Source: Altericroceibacterium xinjiangense
Lineage (GTDB): Bacteria; Pseudomonadota; Alphaproteobacteria; Sphingomonadales; Sphingomonadaceae
Assembly (NCBI RefSeq): GCF_003958635.1
Contig: NZ_RSEK01000009.1
Span: 61,322-125,321, forward strand
DNA: 64,000 nt
Reading direction: 5' to 3'
Shown here one piece after another: positions 50,229-59,372 of the stretch (positions are counted from its first letter, which is position 1; every line of letters begins with the position of its first letter). Both the position numbers and the translations under genes were made by a program. A model generated the notes under the pieces. It saw only the letters and a program-made list of their open reading frames with translations, did not search any database and had not been told where the DNA came from.

Positions 50229-53057
50229 ATGACCGTGCGCCCTTATCGTTTTACCAGCCTTGCCGCGCTCGCCCTTGGCCTTGCGATGCCAGCCTATGCC
50301 CAGGATGCCGAGCCGGAGACCCCCGTCCCCGGTGAAGGGAGCGAGGCGCCCGCACCCGACGAAACTCTGAACGAGATCGTGGTCATCGCGCAGAAGATGC
50401 GCGGGCAGGTGGATGCGCCCGAACCGCCGATCCTTGAGCTGGATGAAGAACAGATCGCTTCGTACGGCGCGGGATCGCTCGCCGATCTCGTGGCGGCGCT
50501 CGCGCCGCAGACGGGAAGCGGAAGCGGGCGCGGCAGCGGTCCTCCGGCTTTCCTGGTCAACGGCGTGCGCGTGTCCAGCTTTCGGGAGATGCGCTCCTAC
50601 CCGCCGGAAGCGATCCGGCGCGTGGAGGTGCTGCCGGAAACGGTGGCGCAGCGCTACGGCTTCCCGCCCGACCAGCGTGTGATCAACTTCATCCTGAAGG
50701 ACCAGTACGCCAGCCGGGAGATCGAGCTGGAGTACGGCCAGCCGGCGGAAGGCGGCTACTCGACCAAGGAAATCGAGGCCACGTTGTTGCGGATCGCGGG
50801 GCCGAGCCGCCTGAACCTGAACCTGGAACTGAGCGATTCCAGCTTGCTGACGGAAGCCGAACGGGGCGTTGTCCAGGCGGAAGGCAGTGTTCCGACCGTG
50901 ATCACCGACCCCGATCCAGCGGCTTATCGCAGCCTCGTTGCCGACAGTGCGGATTACGAACTGACTGCGAACTGGACTCGGTCTATCGGAGAAAGCGGCG
51001 GGTCGCTCAGCCTCAACGGCACGATCGAACGGAGCGACAGCCTCGCGTTGTCAGGGCTGAATACCGTCTCGCTGATCGATCCTGATGCCCCGGACGTGGC
51101 AGTGTTGCGCAGCTTCGGCGATCCGCTGGAGCGCTGGGCCCGCACCGACACGCTCGCCGCCGGCGCCACACTCAACACCTACGCCGGGGACTGGCAGCTG
51201 ACCGGAACGGTGGACGCCAGCCACGCACGACTGGTCAACCGGATCGATCGCCGGGTCGATACGGACGACCTCTTGGAAGGTGCCGCAGCAGGCCTGTTCG
51301 ACCTGACCGGCGATTTGCCTGACGTCGCGGATGCTAGATTCGACGAGGCTGTCAGCAAAACGGATAACGCAACGCTCAAAGTAACCGCGATCGGGCGGCC
51401 GATCCGGCTGCCCGCTGGTGAGATTTCCGCCACTCTCGACGCTGGGTACGACTGGAGCCGCATCCAGAGCGAGGACACGCGCAATCTGGGTCTGGATACA
51501 GACGTCACTCGCGGCAATCTGAATGCCGGGATTACGCTGGGTATCCCGCTGGCCAGCCGGCGCGAGGACGTCTGGTCGTTCCTGGGCGACTTCACGCTCA
51601 ACTTGACGGCCGGGGTCAATCACTTGTCCGATTTCGGCACGCTGACCAACTGGAGCACAGGTTTTACCTGGGGCGTGACCGAGCGGCTCAATCTTCAGGC
51701 GAGCTATATCGTGAAGGATGCCGCGCCCTCGCTCACCCAGCTCGGCGCTCCGGAGATCATTACCCTCAACGCGCCAGTCTATGATTTCATCACAGGCCAG
51801 GCGGTGCTCGCCTCCGTGGTCAGCGGCGGCAATCCCAACCTTGCGAAGGAACGGCAGAACGATCTGCGCCTGGCCGCGTTCTGGGAAATTCCGTGGTTCC
51901 AGCGGTCGAACCTGCTGCTCGAATACTTCCACAACGACTCCGAGAACGTGTCAGCAGCCTTTCCCTTGCTGACCCCGGCGATCGAGGCAGCGTTCCCCGG
52001 CCGCGTTACGCGCAGCGACAGCGGGCAACTGCTTGCCATCGATCAACGGCCGGTGACGTTTGCACGCCAGGAAAGCTCCCGCATCCGGTACGGGATAAAT
52101 CTGGCGGGGCAGATCGGAAGGACGCCTGATGAACCTGAAGAGCGCGGGTTCGCCGATCGCCCCGGCGGTCGCAGGGACGGGGGCGGTCCTGCTGCGCAAT
52201 CCGCTTCCGCCGCTCCCCCGGGGCAGGGCGGTGGCCCCGGGGCAGGTGGCCAGTTCGATCCGCAGCCCGTTGCCGCCCTGCGTGAACGGCTGTGTGCTTC
52301 TGACGCGCAACAGACAGCCGATCGAGCTGTCACCCCAGAAGATGTGGCTGCCTTGCCCGAAGGGCTGCAAAGCCGCTTGCGCAACCCGGACGGCACGATC
52401 AACACCGAACGGCTGGCGGCCTTTCGTACGCGGTTGTGCAGCCAGGACGGAGCTGCGGGTTTGCCGGGCACGGGCGCCCAAGGTGGCGACGCGCCGCCTG
52501 CCGGAGGACGTCCTGCGGGCGGCCGCGGACGGGGGGGACCCGGCTTCGGTCCCGGCGGACCGGGCGGAGGAAACGTCGGCCGCTGGAACTTGTCGCTAAC
52601 CCACTCGATCGAACTGGAGAACGAAGTCCTGATCGCGCCCGGTGGGCCGCTGCTGGACTTGCTGGGTGGTGACGCCCTGTCCGGCGGCGGCGTCTCGCGC
52701 CACACCGTCACTCTGGAAGGGGGCGGTTTCTACAAGGGCTTCGGCGTCCGCGTCTCCGGTAATTATCTGAGCGGAACCGACGTCAGCGGCACCGGTCTCC
52801 CGGGCAGCAGCGACTTGCGTTTCGGGGATCTGGCGACGTTCAACCTGCGCTTCTTTGCGGACCTCGGGCGGCAGCAATCACTGGTGGAGGCGGTGCCGTT
52901 CCTGAAGAACACCCGCGCATCGTTCAGCATCGACAACGTGTTCGACGCACGGCGCCGGGTGACGGATGAGAACGGCGTCGTCCCGTTCAGCTACCAGCCT
53001 TACCTCATCGATCCGGTCGGGCGTTTCTTCGAAGTGGAGTTCCGCAAGCTTTTCTGA
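50229..53057 (+). CDS. TonB-dependent receptor with a long Gly/Pro-rich insert
   Basis: The 943-residue protein has a signal peptide (SLAALALGLAMPAYAQ), a spacer rich in Pro/Glu, a TonB-box-like ETLNEIVVIAQKM and a plug (DLVAALAPQTG, PAFLVNGVRVSSFREMRSYPPEAIRRVEVLPE). The barrel starts with INFILKDQYASREIELEYG and ends FFEVEFRKLF. Residues about 637-787 are an unusual insert: GGRRDGGGP and GGRPAGGRGRGGPGFGPGG runs surround two similar segments, each with an LRERLC / FRTRLC motif (Cys689, Cys737). ATG 50229 follows GAGGA closely and opens the signal peptide; the frame to 50040 is not used. Substrate unknown. It stands alone between infA and uvrC. Confidence 0.9.
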   Translation: MTVRPYRFTSLAALALGLAMPAYAQDAEPETPVPGEGSEAPAPDETLNEIVVIAQKMRGQVDAPEPPILELDEEQIASYGAGSLADLVAALAPQTGSGSGRGSGPPAFLVNGVRVSSFREMRSYPPEAIRRVEVLPETVAQRYGFPPDQRVINFILKDQYASREIELEYGQPAEGGYSTKEIEATLLRIAGPSRLNLNLELSDSSLLTEAERGVVQAEGSVPTVITDPDPAAYRSLVADSADYELTANWTRSIGESGGSLSLNGTIERSDSLALSGLNTVSLIDPDAPDVAVLRSFGDPLERWARTDTLAAGATLNTYAGDWQLTGTVDASHARLVNRIDRRVDTDDLLEGAAAGLFDLTGDLPDVADARFDEAVSKTDNATLKVTAIGRPIRLPAGEISATLDAGYDWSRIQSEDTRNLGLDTDVTRGNLNAGITLGIPLASRREDVWSFLGDFTLNLTAGVNHLSDFGTLTNWSTGFTWGVTERLNLQASYIVKDAAPSLTQLGAPEIITLNAPVYDFITGQAVLASVVSGGNPNLAKERQNDLRLAAFWEIPWFQRSNLLLEYFHNDSENVSAAFPLLTPAIEAAFPGRVTRSDSGQLLAIDQRPVTFARQESSRIRYGINLAGQIGRTPDEPEERGFADRPGGRRDGGGPAAQSASAAPPGQGGGPGAGGQFDPQPVAALRERLCASDAQQTADRAVTPEDVAALPEGLQSRLRNPDGTINTERLAAFRTRLCSQDGAAGLPGTGAQGGDAPPAGGRPAGGRGRGGPGFGPGGPGGGNVGRWNLSLTHSIELENEVLIAPGGPLLDLLGGDALSGGGVSRHTVTLEGGGFYKGFGVRVSGNYLSGTDVSGTGLPGSSDLRFGDLATFNLRFFADLGRQQSLVEAVPFLKNTRASFSIDNVFDARRRVTDENGVVPFSYQPYLIDPVGRFFEVEFRKLF

Positions 53058-53102
53058 CGGTTTGCTGCGCGCGGAAGGTTTGAGAACCGGGCCTGCATCC
53101 CT

Positions 53103-55058
53103 ATGTTCGGATGCATGGCCCGCACTCCCGCCGGAACTCCTTCGAACCCCGCAGGTGCCGAACGCTTTCATGAGGAGCGGGCGACCTATACCGTGCGCGG
53201 ATCGGCTCAACCCGACCTTGAAGCCGGGATCAAGGCGATCCGCGAGACCGTCCGGACGTTGAAGCCCAAGCCGGGCGTCTACCGGATGCTCGATGCCCGG
53301 GGCGACGTCCTCTACGTGGGGAAGGCGCGGGCGCTGAAAAATCGCGTGGCGAATTACACGCAGGTCAGCGGACTTACCAACCGCATCCAGCGGATGATCG
53401 CCCAGACCCGGTCGATGGAAATCATCATCACCAGTTCGGAAGCCGAGGCGCTGCTGCTGGAAGCGCAGCTCATCAAGCGCTTCCGTCCGCCCTATAACGT
53501 GCTGCTGCGGGACGACAAAAGCTTCCCCTTCATCCTGCTGCGGGCCGAACACGCTTTCCCCCGCCTGATGAAGCATCGCGGGGCGCGCAGGATGAAAGGC
53601 GACTATTACGGTCCGTTCGCCAGCGCCGGGTCCGTCAACACCACGATCAATGCGCTTCAGAAACTGTTCCTGCTGCGCAGCTGCACCGACAGCTTTCTTG
53701 CCCGTCGGGACCGGCCGTGCCTGCTTTACCAGATCAAGCGCTGCTCCGCCCCGTGCGTCGGGCGAATTGGGCCGCAAGACTATGCCGAGTTGGTGCGGCA
53801 GGCGAAGGATTTCCTCGGCGGCAAGTCGAGCGCGGTGCAGCGTGAGATCGAGGCCCAGATGACCGAAGCGGCCGAGGCGATGGATTACGAACGCGCGGCG
53901 ATGCTGCGCGATCGGCTCCGCGCGGCAACCTTCATTCAGGGCACCCAGGCTATAAACGGGGAAGGGGTCGGCAACGCGGACGTCTTTGCGCTCTCCGCCA
54001 AGGGCGGGCAAGTCGTGGTGCAGGGCTTCTTCATCCGCGGCGGACAGAACTGGGGCCACCGCGCGTTTTTCCCCACTCACACGCAAGGGGTGGAGGAGGA
54101 TGAAATCCTCTCCGGCGTGCTTGCCCAGTTCTATGAGGAAGTGCCGCCGCCCAAAATCGTGCTGGTAGATCGGGAACTGCCGGACCGTGAACTGCTGGAA
54201 GAAGCGTTGAGCGCAAGCGCCGGCTACAGGGTGGCGATCAGCGTCCCTCAGCGGGGGGAGCGGCGGCGGCTGATGGACCAGGCGAAGCGCAACGCGGTGG
54301 AAGCGCTCGACCGCCGCCTCGCCGAAAGCGGCACCCAGGCCAAGATCATGCGCGAACTCACCGAATTTCTGGAACTGCCCGAGACACCGGCGCGGATCGA
54401 GGTTTACGACAACAGCCATATCCAGGGTACCAAGGCAGTCGGCGCGATGATCGTCGCCGGGCCGGAAGGATTCCTCAAGAACCACTACCGCAAGTTCAAC
54501 ATTCGTGAGGCCCAGTCGAATGACGACTTCGCAATGATGCGTGAGGTAATGACCCGGCGCTTTTCCCGCGCGCTGGAAGAAGACCCCGATCGCGACAGCG
54601 GCTTGTGGCCTGATCTCGTCCTGATCGACGGCGGCAAGGGGCAGATGAGCAGCGTCAGGGATGCCCTGGAGGATCTGGGGATCGAGGACGTGCCGCTGAT
54701 CGCCATCGCCAAGGGGCCGCACCATGGCCGCGAAGGACGGGAGGTGTTTCATTTCCCCGATGGCCGGGAAAAGACCCTGCCAACCAACTCACCCGTGCTG
54801 TTCTATCTCCAGCGCTTGCGGGACGAGGTTCACCGCTTCGCCATCGGCGCCCACCGGGCGAAACGCAGCCGGGCGATCACTGCAAGTCCGCTGGACGAGA
54901 TTCCCGGCATTGGTCCCGCACGGAAGCGCGCGCTGCTGCTGCATTTCGGCACGGCGGGAAGGGTTCGCGCTGCGGGCCTGGAAGATTTGCAGCGGGCCCC
55001 GGGGATCAGCGAAACCGTGGCTCGCTTGATCTACGATTTCTATCATCCCGGCGGATGA
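53103..55058 (+). CDS. uvrC: Excinuclease ABC subunit C
   Basis: UvrC makes both cuts in nucleotide excision repair. The 651-residue protein has the GIY-YIG domain (KPKPGVYRMLDARGDVLYVGKARALKNRVANY) and Cys-containing linker (RPCLLYQIKRCSAPCVGRI). The UVR motif region DYERAAMLRDRLRA follows, then the RNase-H-like endonuclease domain (RIEVYDNSHIQGTKAVGAMIV, DLVLIDGGKGQ) and a C-terminal HhH2 pair (LDEIPGIGPARKRALLLHFGT, LEDLQRAPGISETVA). An ATG at 53115 (MARTPAG) is an equally good start. It is followed by a sigma-like gene. Confidence 0.97.
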   Translation: MFGCMARTPAGTPSNPAGAERFHEERATYTVRGSAQPDLEAGIKAIRETVRTLKPKPGVYRMLDARGDVLYVGKARALKNRVANYTQVSGLTNRIQRMIAQTRSMEIIITSSEAEALLLEAQLIKRFRPPYNVLLRDDKSFPFILLRAEHAFPRLMKHRGARRMKGDYYGPFASAGSVNTTINALQKLFLLRSCTDSFLARRDRPCLLYQIKRCSAPCVGRIGPQDYAELVRQAKDFLGGKSSAVQREIEAQMTEAAEAMDYERAAMLRDRLRAATFIQGTQAINGEGVGNADVFALSAKGGQVVVQGFFIRGGQNWGHRAFFPTHTQGVEEDEILSGVLAQFYEEVPPPKIVLVDRELPDRELLEEALSASAGYRVAISVPQRGERRRLMDQAKRNAVEALDRRLAESGTQAKIMRELTEFLELPETPARIEVYDNSHIQGTKAVGAMIVAGPEGFLKNHYRKFNIREAQSNDDFAMMREVMTRRFSRALEEDPDRDSGLWPDLVLIDGGKGQMSSVRDALEDLGIEDVPLIAIAKGPHHGREGREVFHFPDGREKTLPTNSPVLFYLQRLRDEVHRFAIGAHRAKRSRAITASPLDEIPGIGPARKRALLLHFGTAGRVRAAGLEDLQRAPGISETVARLIYDFYHPGG

Positions 55059-55179
55059 CCGCATGCAGAGCGACCAAGCGCCCGGCACATCCGCCGGTGC
55101 GACTTGAAAAACTTGTCCGGCGGCTGGAAAGACCCTTCTGCTCAAGCGTTTGGTACACGGCGAGCGGATTTGTGGCTGG

Positions 55180-55434
55180 ATGTCGATGCAAGAAATGCGG
55201 AAGATTTGGATGGCTGGACAAGGTGCTGGGCAGAAATCGGTACAACCCGGCGAGATCGAGCGCGCTCTGGCCAGCCTGCCGGATGAGCAACGCGATGCCG
55301 TGCTGCTGGTGATGGTGGAAGACCATTCGTATCCGGAAGCGGCGGACATCGTCGGCTGCTCCATCGCGACACTGGCCACGCGGCTGGTCCGCGGCCGCAA
55401 CGCCTTGCTTGAAAGGCTTGGGGACGCCCTGTGA
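55180..55434 (+). CDS. Sigma-70 region 4-only protein (truncated ECF-like)
   Basis: An 84-residue protein contains only the region 4 helix-turn-helix of ECF sigma factors: IERALASLPDEQRDAVLLVM, then DHSYPEAADIVGCSIATLATRLVRGRNALLERLG. No region 2 (core/-10 binding) sequence exists upstream in any frame: uvrC ends 121 bp before this start. It could be a decayed sigma factor or a small regulator that binds -35 DNA or the anti-sigma factor. ATG 55180 or 55186 is the likely start; the frame opens at TTG 55150. Its TGA overlaps the GTG of the following anti-sigma gene, showing that the pair is still coupled. Confidence 0.8.
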   Translation: MSMQEMRKIWMAGQGAGQKSVQPGEIERALASLPDEQRDAVLLVMVEDHSYPEAADIVGCSIATLATRLVRGRNALLERLGDAL

Positions 55435-56105
55435 AGGTTTCGGCGGAGGAGTTGGCCGCCTATGCCGATGGGCAGCTCGAACCGCGGCGCCAGGCCGAGA
55501 TCGCCAGAAGCGTTGCAGCGGATCCCGCACTGGCTGCCGAGGTGCGTTCGCATCGGGCGCTGAAGGCGAAGCTGTCAAGCCATTTCGCTCCGATCCTTTC
55601 CCCTTCGACCCCGGAAGCCAAGCCGGCGCGCCCCGGCGATCGCGTGCGCAAGCCGGCAACTCCCAAGGACGCCCGCCCCCACCGCAAGCCGGGTAACCGC
55701 CCACTCTGGCCGTGGATCCTGATCGCGGCCGTCGCCGGATTTCTGGTAGCGCTCCTCTTCTTCCCCAGAGGCGAAGCCGAACCGCCACCTGTCGGCGGCA
55801 CGTATCTGGAAGCGCCGGTGGCGCAGGCACTGGACGAGCAACTCGTCGCGACCCAACCGGCTGAGGCGACCACGCGCATCCTGATCAGCTTTCGCAACGC
55901 GGATGGCGAGTACTGCCGCGTGTTCAGTGGAGCGCAGGAGGGCATCGCCTGCCGCGACAGCCAAGGCTGGCGTCTGATTTATCCGGGTGAGGGGGGCGTC
56001 AGCGGCGGAGCATCCGACCTGCTGACCCGCGCACAGGAAATGGCCTCCAGTCCGGCTTTCGACGCGGCGGAAGAGCAGGACGCGCTCGACAGCGACTGGC
56101 GCTGA
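55431..56105 (+). CDS. Transmembrane anti-sigma factor
   Basis: A 224-residue protein has an N-terminal cytoplasmic segment SAEELAAYADGQLEPRRQAEI (the anti-sigma pattern of ChrR/RskA-type membrane proteins), a basic linker, one transmembrane helix (LWPWILIAAVAGFLVALLFF, near residues 90-110) and a periplasmic domain with two Cys residues (GEYCRVFSG, GIACRDSQGW). No HxxxCxxC zinc motif is present. The GTG start shares bases with the sigma-like gene stop (GTGA). The N-terminal part should hold a sigma factor, presumably the adjacent region 4 protein or a full-length sigma encoded elsewhere. Confidence 0.85.
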   Translation: MKVSAEELAAYADGQLEPRRQAEIARSVAADPALAAEVRSHRALKAKLSSHFAPILSPSTPEAKPARPGDRVRKPATPKDARPHRKPGNRPLWPWILIAAVAGFLVALLFFPRGEAEPPPVGGTYLEAPVAQALDEQLVATQPAEATTRILISFRNADGEYCRVFSGAQEGIACRDSQGWRLIYPGEGGVSGGASDLLTRAQEMASSPAFDAAEEQDALDSDWR

Positions 56106-56164
56106 TCCGCTGGAATCGGTTCCGGGTCCGAACCGCCACGCGACCTGAAGTCTGCGGAGCCAAC

Positions 56165-56962
56165 CTAGAAGGCGGGCTCGTACCCCGGAGGCAGATCGCC
56201 CCCGCTCTGCGGACTGGCCGGGGAGTGGATGCCGCACTCCGTCTTGTCCCACCCTGACCAGCGTCCCGCACGCGGGTCTTCGCCCTCGGCAACCGGGCGG
56301 GTGCAGGGGGAGCAGCCGATCGACGGGTATCCCTGCGCCACAAGCGGATGCGGCGGCAGATCGTGTTCCGCGAAATAGGCGGCGATCTGGTCCGCGTTCC
56401 AGTCGATCAGCGGATTGACCTTGAGCCGCCCTTGCGCGTCCGAACCGTCAATCTCGAACCGCGGCAGGGTCGCGCGCGTGCTCGACTGGAAAGCCTTGCG
56501 CCCGGTGATCGAAGCATCCAGCCCGGCGAGCGCCTTGGCCAGCGGGCGAACCTTGCGCAGATCGCAGCAACCGTCCGGGTCCCACGACCAGCGGAGGCCA
56601 TTCTCGTCCTTCGTGCCAAGCTCTTCCGCATCGGGCACGAGGTCGCGGACATCGGTGAGTCCGAGCCGATCCACCAGCTGATCGCGGTAGGCGATCGTTT
56701 CGGGGAAATGCTTGCCCGTGTCCAGGAACAGCACCGGGGTAGCAGGGGCGATCTGGGCGATGAGGTGCAGCAGCGTCGCGCTTTCCGCGCCGAAGCTCGA
56801 GACCACCGCCACTTCACCCGCAATCCCGTCCTGCAGCACGGCGGTGAGCATCTCACGCGTGTCCGATCCGCGGAAGATGCGGTTGAGGCGGATTGCGTCC
56901 GCCTCGCGGAAGCGAGGGGACACATCGATCCGGTCGAGAGGCCGAGTGTGTGTGCTAGCCAT
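56165..56962 (-). CDS. cysH: Adenylyl-sulfate (APS/PAPS) reductase
   Basis: CysH reduces APS or PAPS to sulfite. The 265-residue protein has the PP-loop-like VAVVSSFGAESATLLHLIA, LFLDTGKHFPETIAYRDQL, and two Cys pairs, CCDLRKV and CSPC in YPSIGCSPCTRPV. Together these ligate the 4Fe-4S cluster of the APS-type enzyme. The catalytic ECGIH is near the C terminus. ATG 56962 (MASTHTRPLDRI) overlaps the DUF934 stop by eight bases. It is last in cobA-DUF2849-cysI-DUF934-cysH. Confidence 0.95.
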   Translation of the reverse strand: MASTHTRPLDRIDVSPRFREADAIRLNRIFRGSDTREMLTAVLQDGIAGEVAVVSSFGAESATLLHLIAQIAPATPVLFLDTGKHFPETIAYRDQLVDRLGLTDVRDLVPDAEELGTKDENGLRWSWDPDGCCDLRKVRPLAKALAGLDASITGRKAFQSSTRATLPRFEIDGSDAQGRLKVNPLIDWNADQIAAYFAEHDLPPHPLVAQGYPSIGCSPCTRPVAEGEDPRAGRWSGWDKTECGIHSPASPQSGGDLPPGYEPAF

Positions 56963-57446
56963 TCTGTTCCTGGTTCCGCCCGTGCCGCAGGTTCCAGATT
57001 GGAACCCGTGCATCGGCAGCAGGCTGATAGACATGGGGCCAGCGATCGAACGCGGCCTTTGCGTCGGTCTCGTCAAGCGGCTTGTCGGGGGCGAAGGCGT
57101 CGAACCCGCAGCGCTTCATCTGGCTGAGCTGGTCGATCAGCACATCGCCGACCGCGCGCAGTTCTCCCGCGTAACCGGCTTCGCGCAGGATACGGGCGAC
57201 CGAATAGCCCCGCCCGTCGGTGAAGGCCGGGAAGTTCACCTCGACCAGACCGATGCGCCCGAGATGCGGTAGCAGCTTCCGAGCGTCGTCGCCCGGTTCG
57301 ACTCGCACGGCCGTGGCGTTGGTCTGGTCGATGAAAGCATCGACCGTCACGGCAGGGTCCATCAGAGGCTCGTCGTCACGGAAGCGGAATTGCACGTGAT
57401 CGCCGCTGCCTGCGCCTTCAGAGGGAAGGGGTAGAACTTCAGCCAT
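56955..57446 (-). CDS. DUF934 protein of the sulfite reductase operon
   Basis: The 163-residue protein lies between cysI and cysH, the usual location of DUF934 in alpha- and betaproteobacteria. Landmarks include DAFIDQTNATAVRVEPGDDARKLLPHLGRIGLVEVNFPAFTDGRGYSVARILREAGY and a C-terminal CGFDAFAPD. It is soluble and probably a helper in sulfite reduction; its role is not established. ATG 57446 (MAEVLPLP) overlaps the cysI stop by eight bases, and its end overlaps cysH by eight. The ORF reaching to 57710 is in the wrong phase relative to cysI and is rejected. Confidence 0.9.
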   Translation of the reverse strand: MAEVLPLPSEGAGSGDHVQFRFRDDEPLMDPAVTVDAFIDQTNATAVRVEPGDDARKLLPHLGRIGLVEVNFPAFTDGRGYSVARILREAGYAGELRAVGDVLIDQLSQMKRCGFDAFAPDKPLDETDAKAAFDRWPHVYQPAADARVPIWNLRHGRNQEQNG

Positions 57447-59073
57447 AGATCGCCTCCTTGAACGGCTCCATTCCGATGCGGCGGTAGGTATCGAGGAACC
57501 GCTCACCTTCCCCACGCTCCCGCAGGTAGACGTCGGTTGCTCGTTCGATCGCGTCGACGATTCCGTCTTCATCGAAGCCGGGACCGGTAATCTTGCCGAG
57601 CGAGGTATCTTCCGCTTCGGATCCGCCGAGCAGGAGCTGGTAGTTCTCCTTGCCTTTCCGGTCGACGCCGAGAATGCCGATGTGACCGGCGTGATGATGG
57701 CCGCAGGCATTGATGCAGCCGCTGATCTTGAGCTTCAGCTCACCCAGCGCGTCAGCCTTGCCGCCGGCAGCGAAGCGCTGGGAGATCTTCTGTGCGACCG
57801 GGATGGAGCGAGCGTTTGCGAGGCTGCAGTAATCCAGCCCCGGGCAGGCAATGATATCGTCGATCTGATCGATGTTGGCCGTGCCAAGCCCAGCCTGGTC
57901 CAGCTGCTTCCACACTTCGTACAGATCGGCCTTGCGCACGTGCGGCAGGACGATGTTCTGCGCATGCGTGACCCTCAGCTCGTCAAAGCTGTACCGTTCC
58001 GCCAGATCCGCCATCAGGCGCATCTGGTCAGCCGAGGCATCGCCCGGAATCCCGCCGACCGGCTTCAGGCTGATCGTGGCGTTGATGTAGCCAGCCTGTT
58101 TGTGGGCCATGGTGTTGCGGTCGACCCACAAGGCAAAGTCCGGATCCGACCGGTCCAGCGCATCCAGCGCGCCGTGTTCGAACGCGGGATCCTGGAAGTA
58201 GGTACGGATACGCTCGAGCTCTGCCGTCGGCGGTTCGATTCCCTGGCTGAGGAGGTGAGCGAATTCCTCTTCAACCTGGCGCGTGTATTCGTCCGCACCC
58301 ATTTCATGAACGAGGATCTTGATCCGCGCCTTGAACTTGTTGTCCCGGCGCCCGTAGCGATTGTAGACCCGCAGGCAGGCTTCCGAATACGTGATCAGCT
58401 GGTCCAGCGGCACGAAGTCGCGGATCACCGGTGCGATCATCGGCGTGCGGCCCATGCCGCCGCCAACGTAGAACCGCGCACCCAGCTCGCCTGCTTCATT
58501 GCGCAGAATGCGAATGCCGATGTCGTGCAGCCGCATGGCCGCACGGTCCTGTTCCGAGGCGATCACGCAGATCTTGAACTTGCGCGGAAGAGTGAGAAAT
58601 TCCGGGTGGAAGGTCGACCACTGGCGCAGCAGCTCGGCATAAGGCCGGGGATCGACTTCCTCATCCGCTGCAGCACCGGCATACTGGTCTGAGCTGATGT
58701 TGCGGATGCAGTTACCGCTGGTCTGGATCGCGTGCATTTCAACCTTGGCGAGATCCGCCAGGATGTCAGGCGCTTCTTCGAGCTTGATCCAGTTGTACTG
58801 GATGTTCTGGCGGGTAGTGAAGTGACCGTATCCGCGGTCATACTTGTCGGCGATGTCGGCCAACGCACGCATCTGCGCGCTGCTCAGGGTACCATAGGGC
58901 ACCGCGACGCGCAGCATGTAGGCATGCAGCTGCAGGTAAAGCCCGTTCATCAGCCGCAGCGACTTGAACTGGTCTTCCGTAAGATGGCCTTCGATACGCC
59001 GACGCACCTGGTCGCGGAATTCCTCGACGCGGGCGTCGACCATGGCCTGGTCGTAATGGTCGTACTTGTACAT
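57439..59073 (-). CDS. cysI: Nitrite/sulfite reductase (siroheme, ferredoxin-type), CysI
   Basis: This 544-residue siroheme 4Fe-4S enzyme reduces sulfite to sulfide. Cluster and siroheme ligands are in IIACPGLDYCSLANARS (C-x5-C) and LKISGCINACGHHHAGHIG (C-x3-C). The duplicated ferredoxin-like halves GYGHFTTRQNIQYNWIKLEEAP and FSFDELRVTHAQNIVLPHVR are evident. Size and lack of a neighbouring cysJ flavoprotein suggest a ferredoxin-type electron donor. A nitrite reductase role cannot be excluded by sequence, but the position before DUF934-cysH and after DUF2849-cobA indicates sulfur assimilation. It shares one base with the DUF2849 stop. Confidence 0.94.
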   Translation of the reverse strand: MYKYDHYDQAMVDARVEEFRDQVRRRIEGHLTEDQFKSLRLMNGLYLQLHAYMLRVAVPYGTLSSAQMRALADIADKYDRGYGHFTTRQNIQYNWIKLEEAPDILADLAKVEMHAIQTSGNCIRNISSDQYAGAAADEEVDPRPYAELLRQWSTFHPEFLTLPRKFKICVIASEQDRAAMRLHDIGIRILRNEAGELGARFYVGGGMGRTPMIAPVIRDFVPLDQLITYSEACLRVYNRYGRRDNKFKARIKILVHEMGADEYTRQVEEEFAHLLSQGIEPPTAELERIRTYFQDPAFEHGALDALDRSDPDFALWVDRNTMAHKQAGYINATISLKPVGGIPGDASADQMRLMADLAERYSFDELRVTHAQNIVLPHVRKADLYEVWKQLDQAGLGTANIDQIDDIIACPGLDYCSLANARSIPVAQKISQRFAAGGKADALGELKLKISGCINACGHHHAGHIGILGVDRKGKENYQLLLGGSEAEDTSLGKITGPGFDEDGIVDAIERATDVYLRERGEGERFLDTYRRIGMEPFKEAIYG

Positions 59074-59372
59074 CAGATCACCCAGTTTCCGGCTTCGGGA
59101 TCGGCCGGCTTCAGTGTCAGGTCAGGACGGACCGTCGGCCCGAGTGCGCGAATGCGGTCCTTGATGTGAGCCGGGCGAACGCGGCCTTCCGCCGACCGTT
59201 CACCGTCGATCGCATAAGGGACATTTACCCGGCGCGCGGCTTCCTCGCGCGCCATGATCGTATCGGCGTCATCGCCGGCATCGACTGCGTCTTCCACGTG
59301 GAGAGACCAGCCCCGGCCATCCCACCACACGACCGCGCCGCTCTTCAGATCGTTGCCCGTCAGGATCTTCAT
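59073..59372 (-). CDS. DUF2849 protein of the sulfite reductase operon
   Basis: The 99-residue protein starts MKILTGNDLKSGAVVWWDGRG and contains AREEAARRVNVPYAID and GRVRPAHIKDRIRALGPTVRPDL, the usual DUF2849 pattern. It is soluble and of unknown function. It lies between cobA and cysI with a four-base overlap upstream (ATGA) and a one-base overlap downstream, so its product is made in register with the siroheme enzyme and its cofactor enzyme. The RPDL motif near the C terminus is highly regular in the family. Confidence 0.9.
   Translation of the reverse strand: MKILTGNDLKSGAVVWWDGRGWSLHVEDAVDAGDDADTIMAREEAARRVNVPYAIDGERSAEGRVRPAHIKDRIRALGPTVRPDLTLKPADPEAGNWVI

Noticed and set aside
52878..54752. 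Open frame of 624 codons on the minus strand
   Set aside because: Antisense of uvrC and the end of the TonB receptor; composition typical of a shadow frame.
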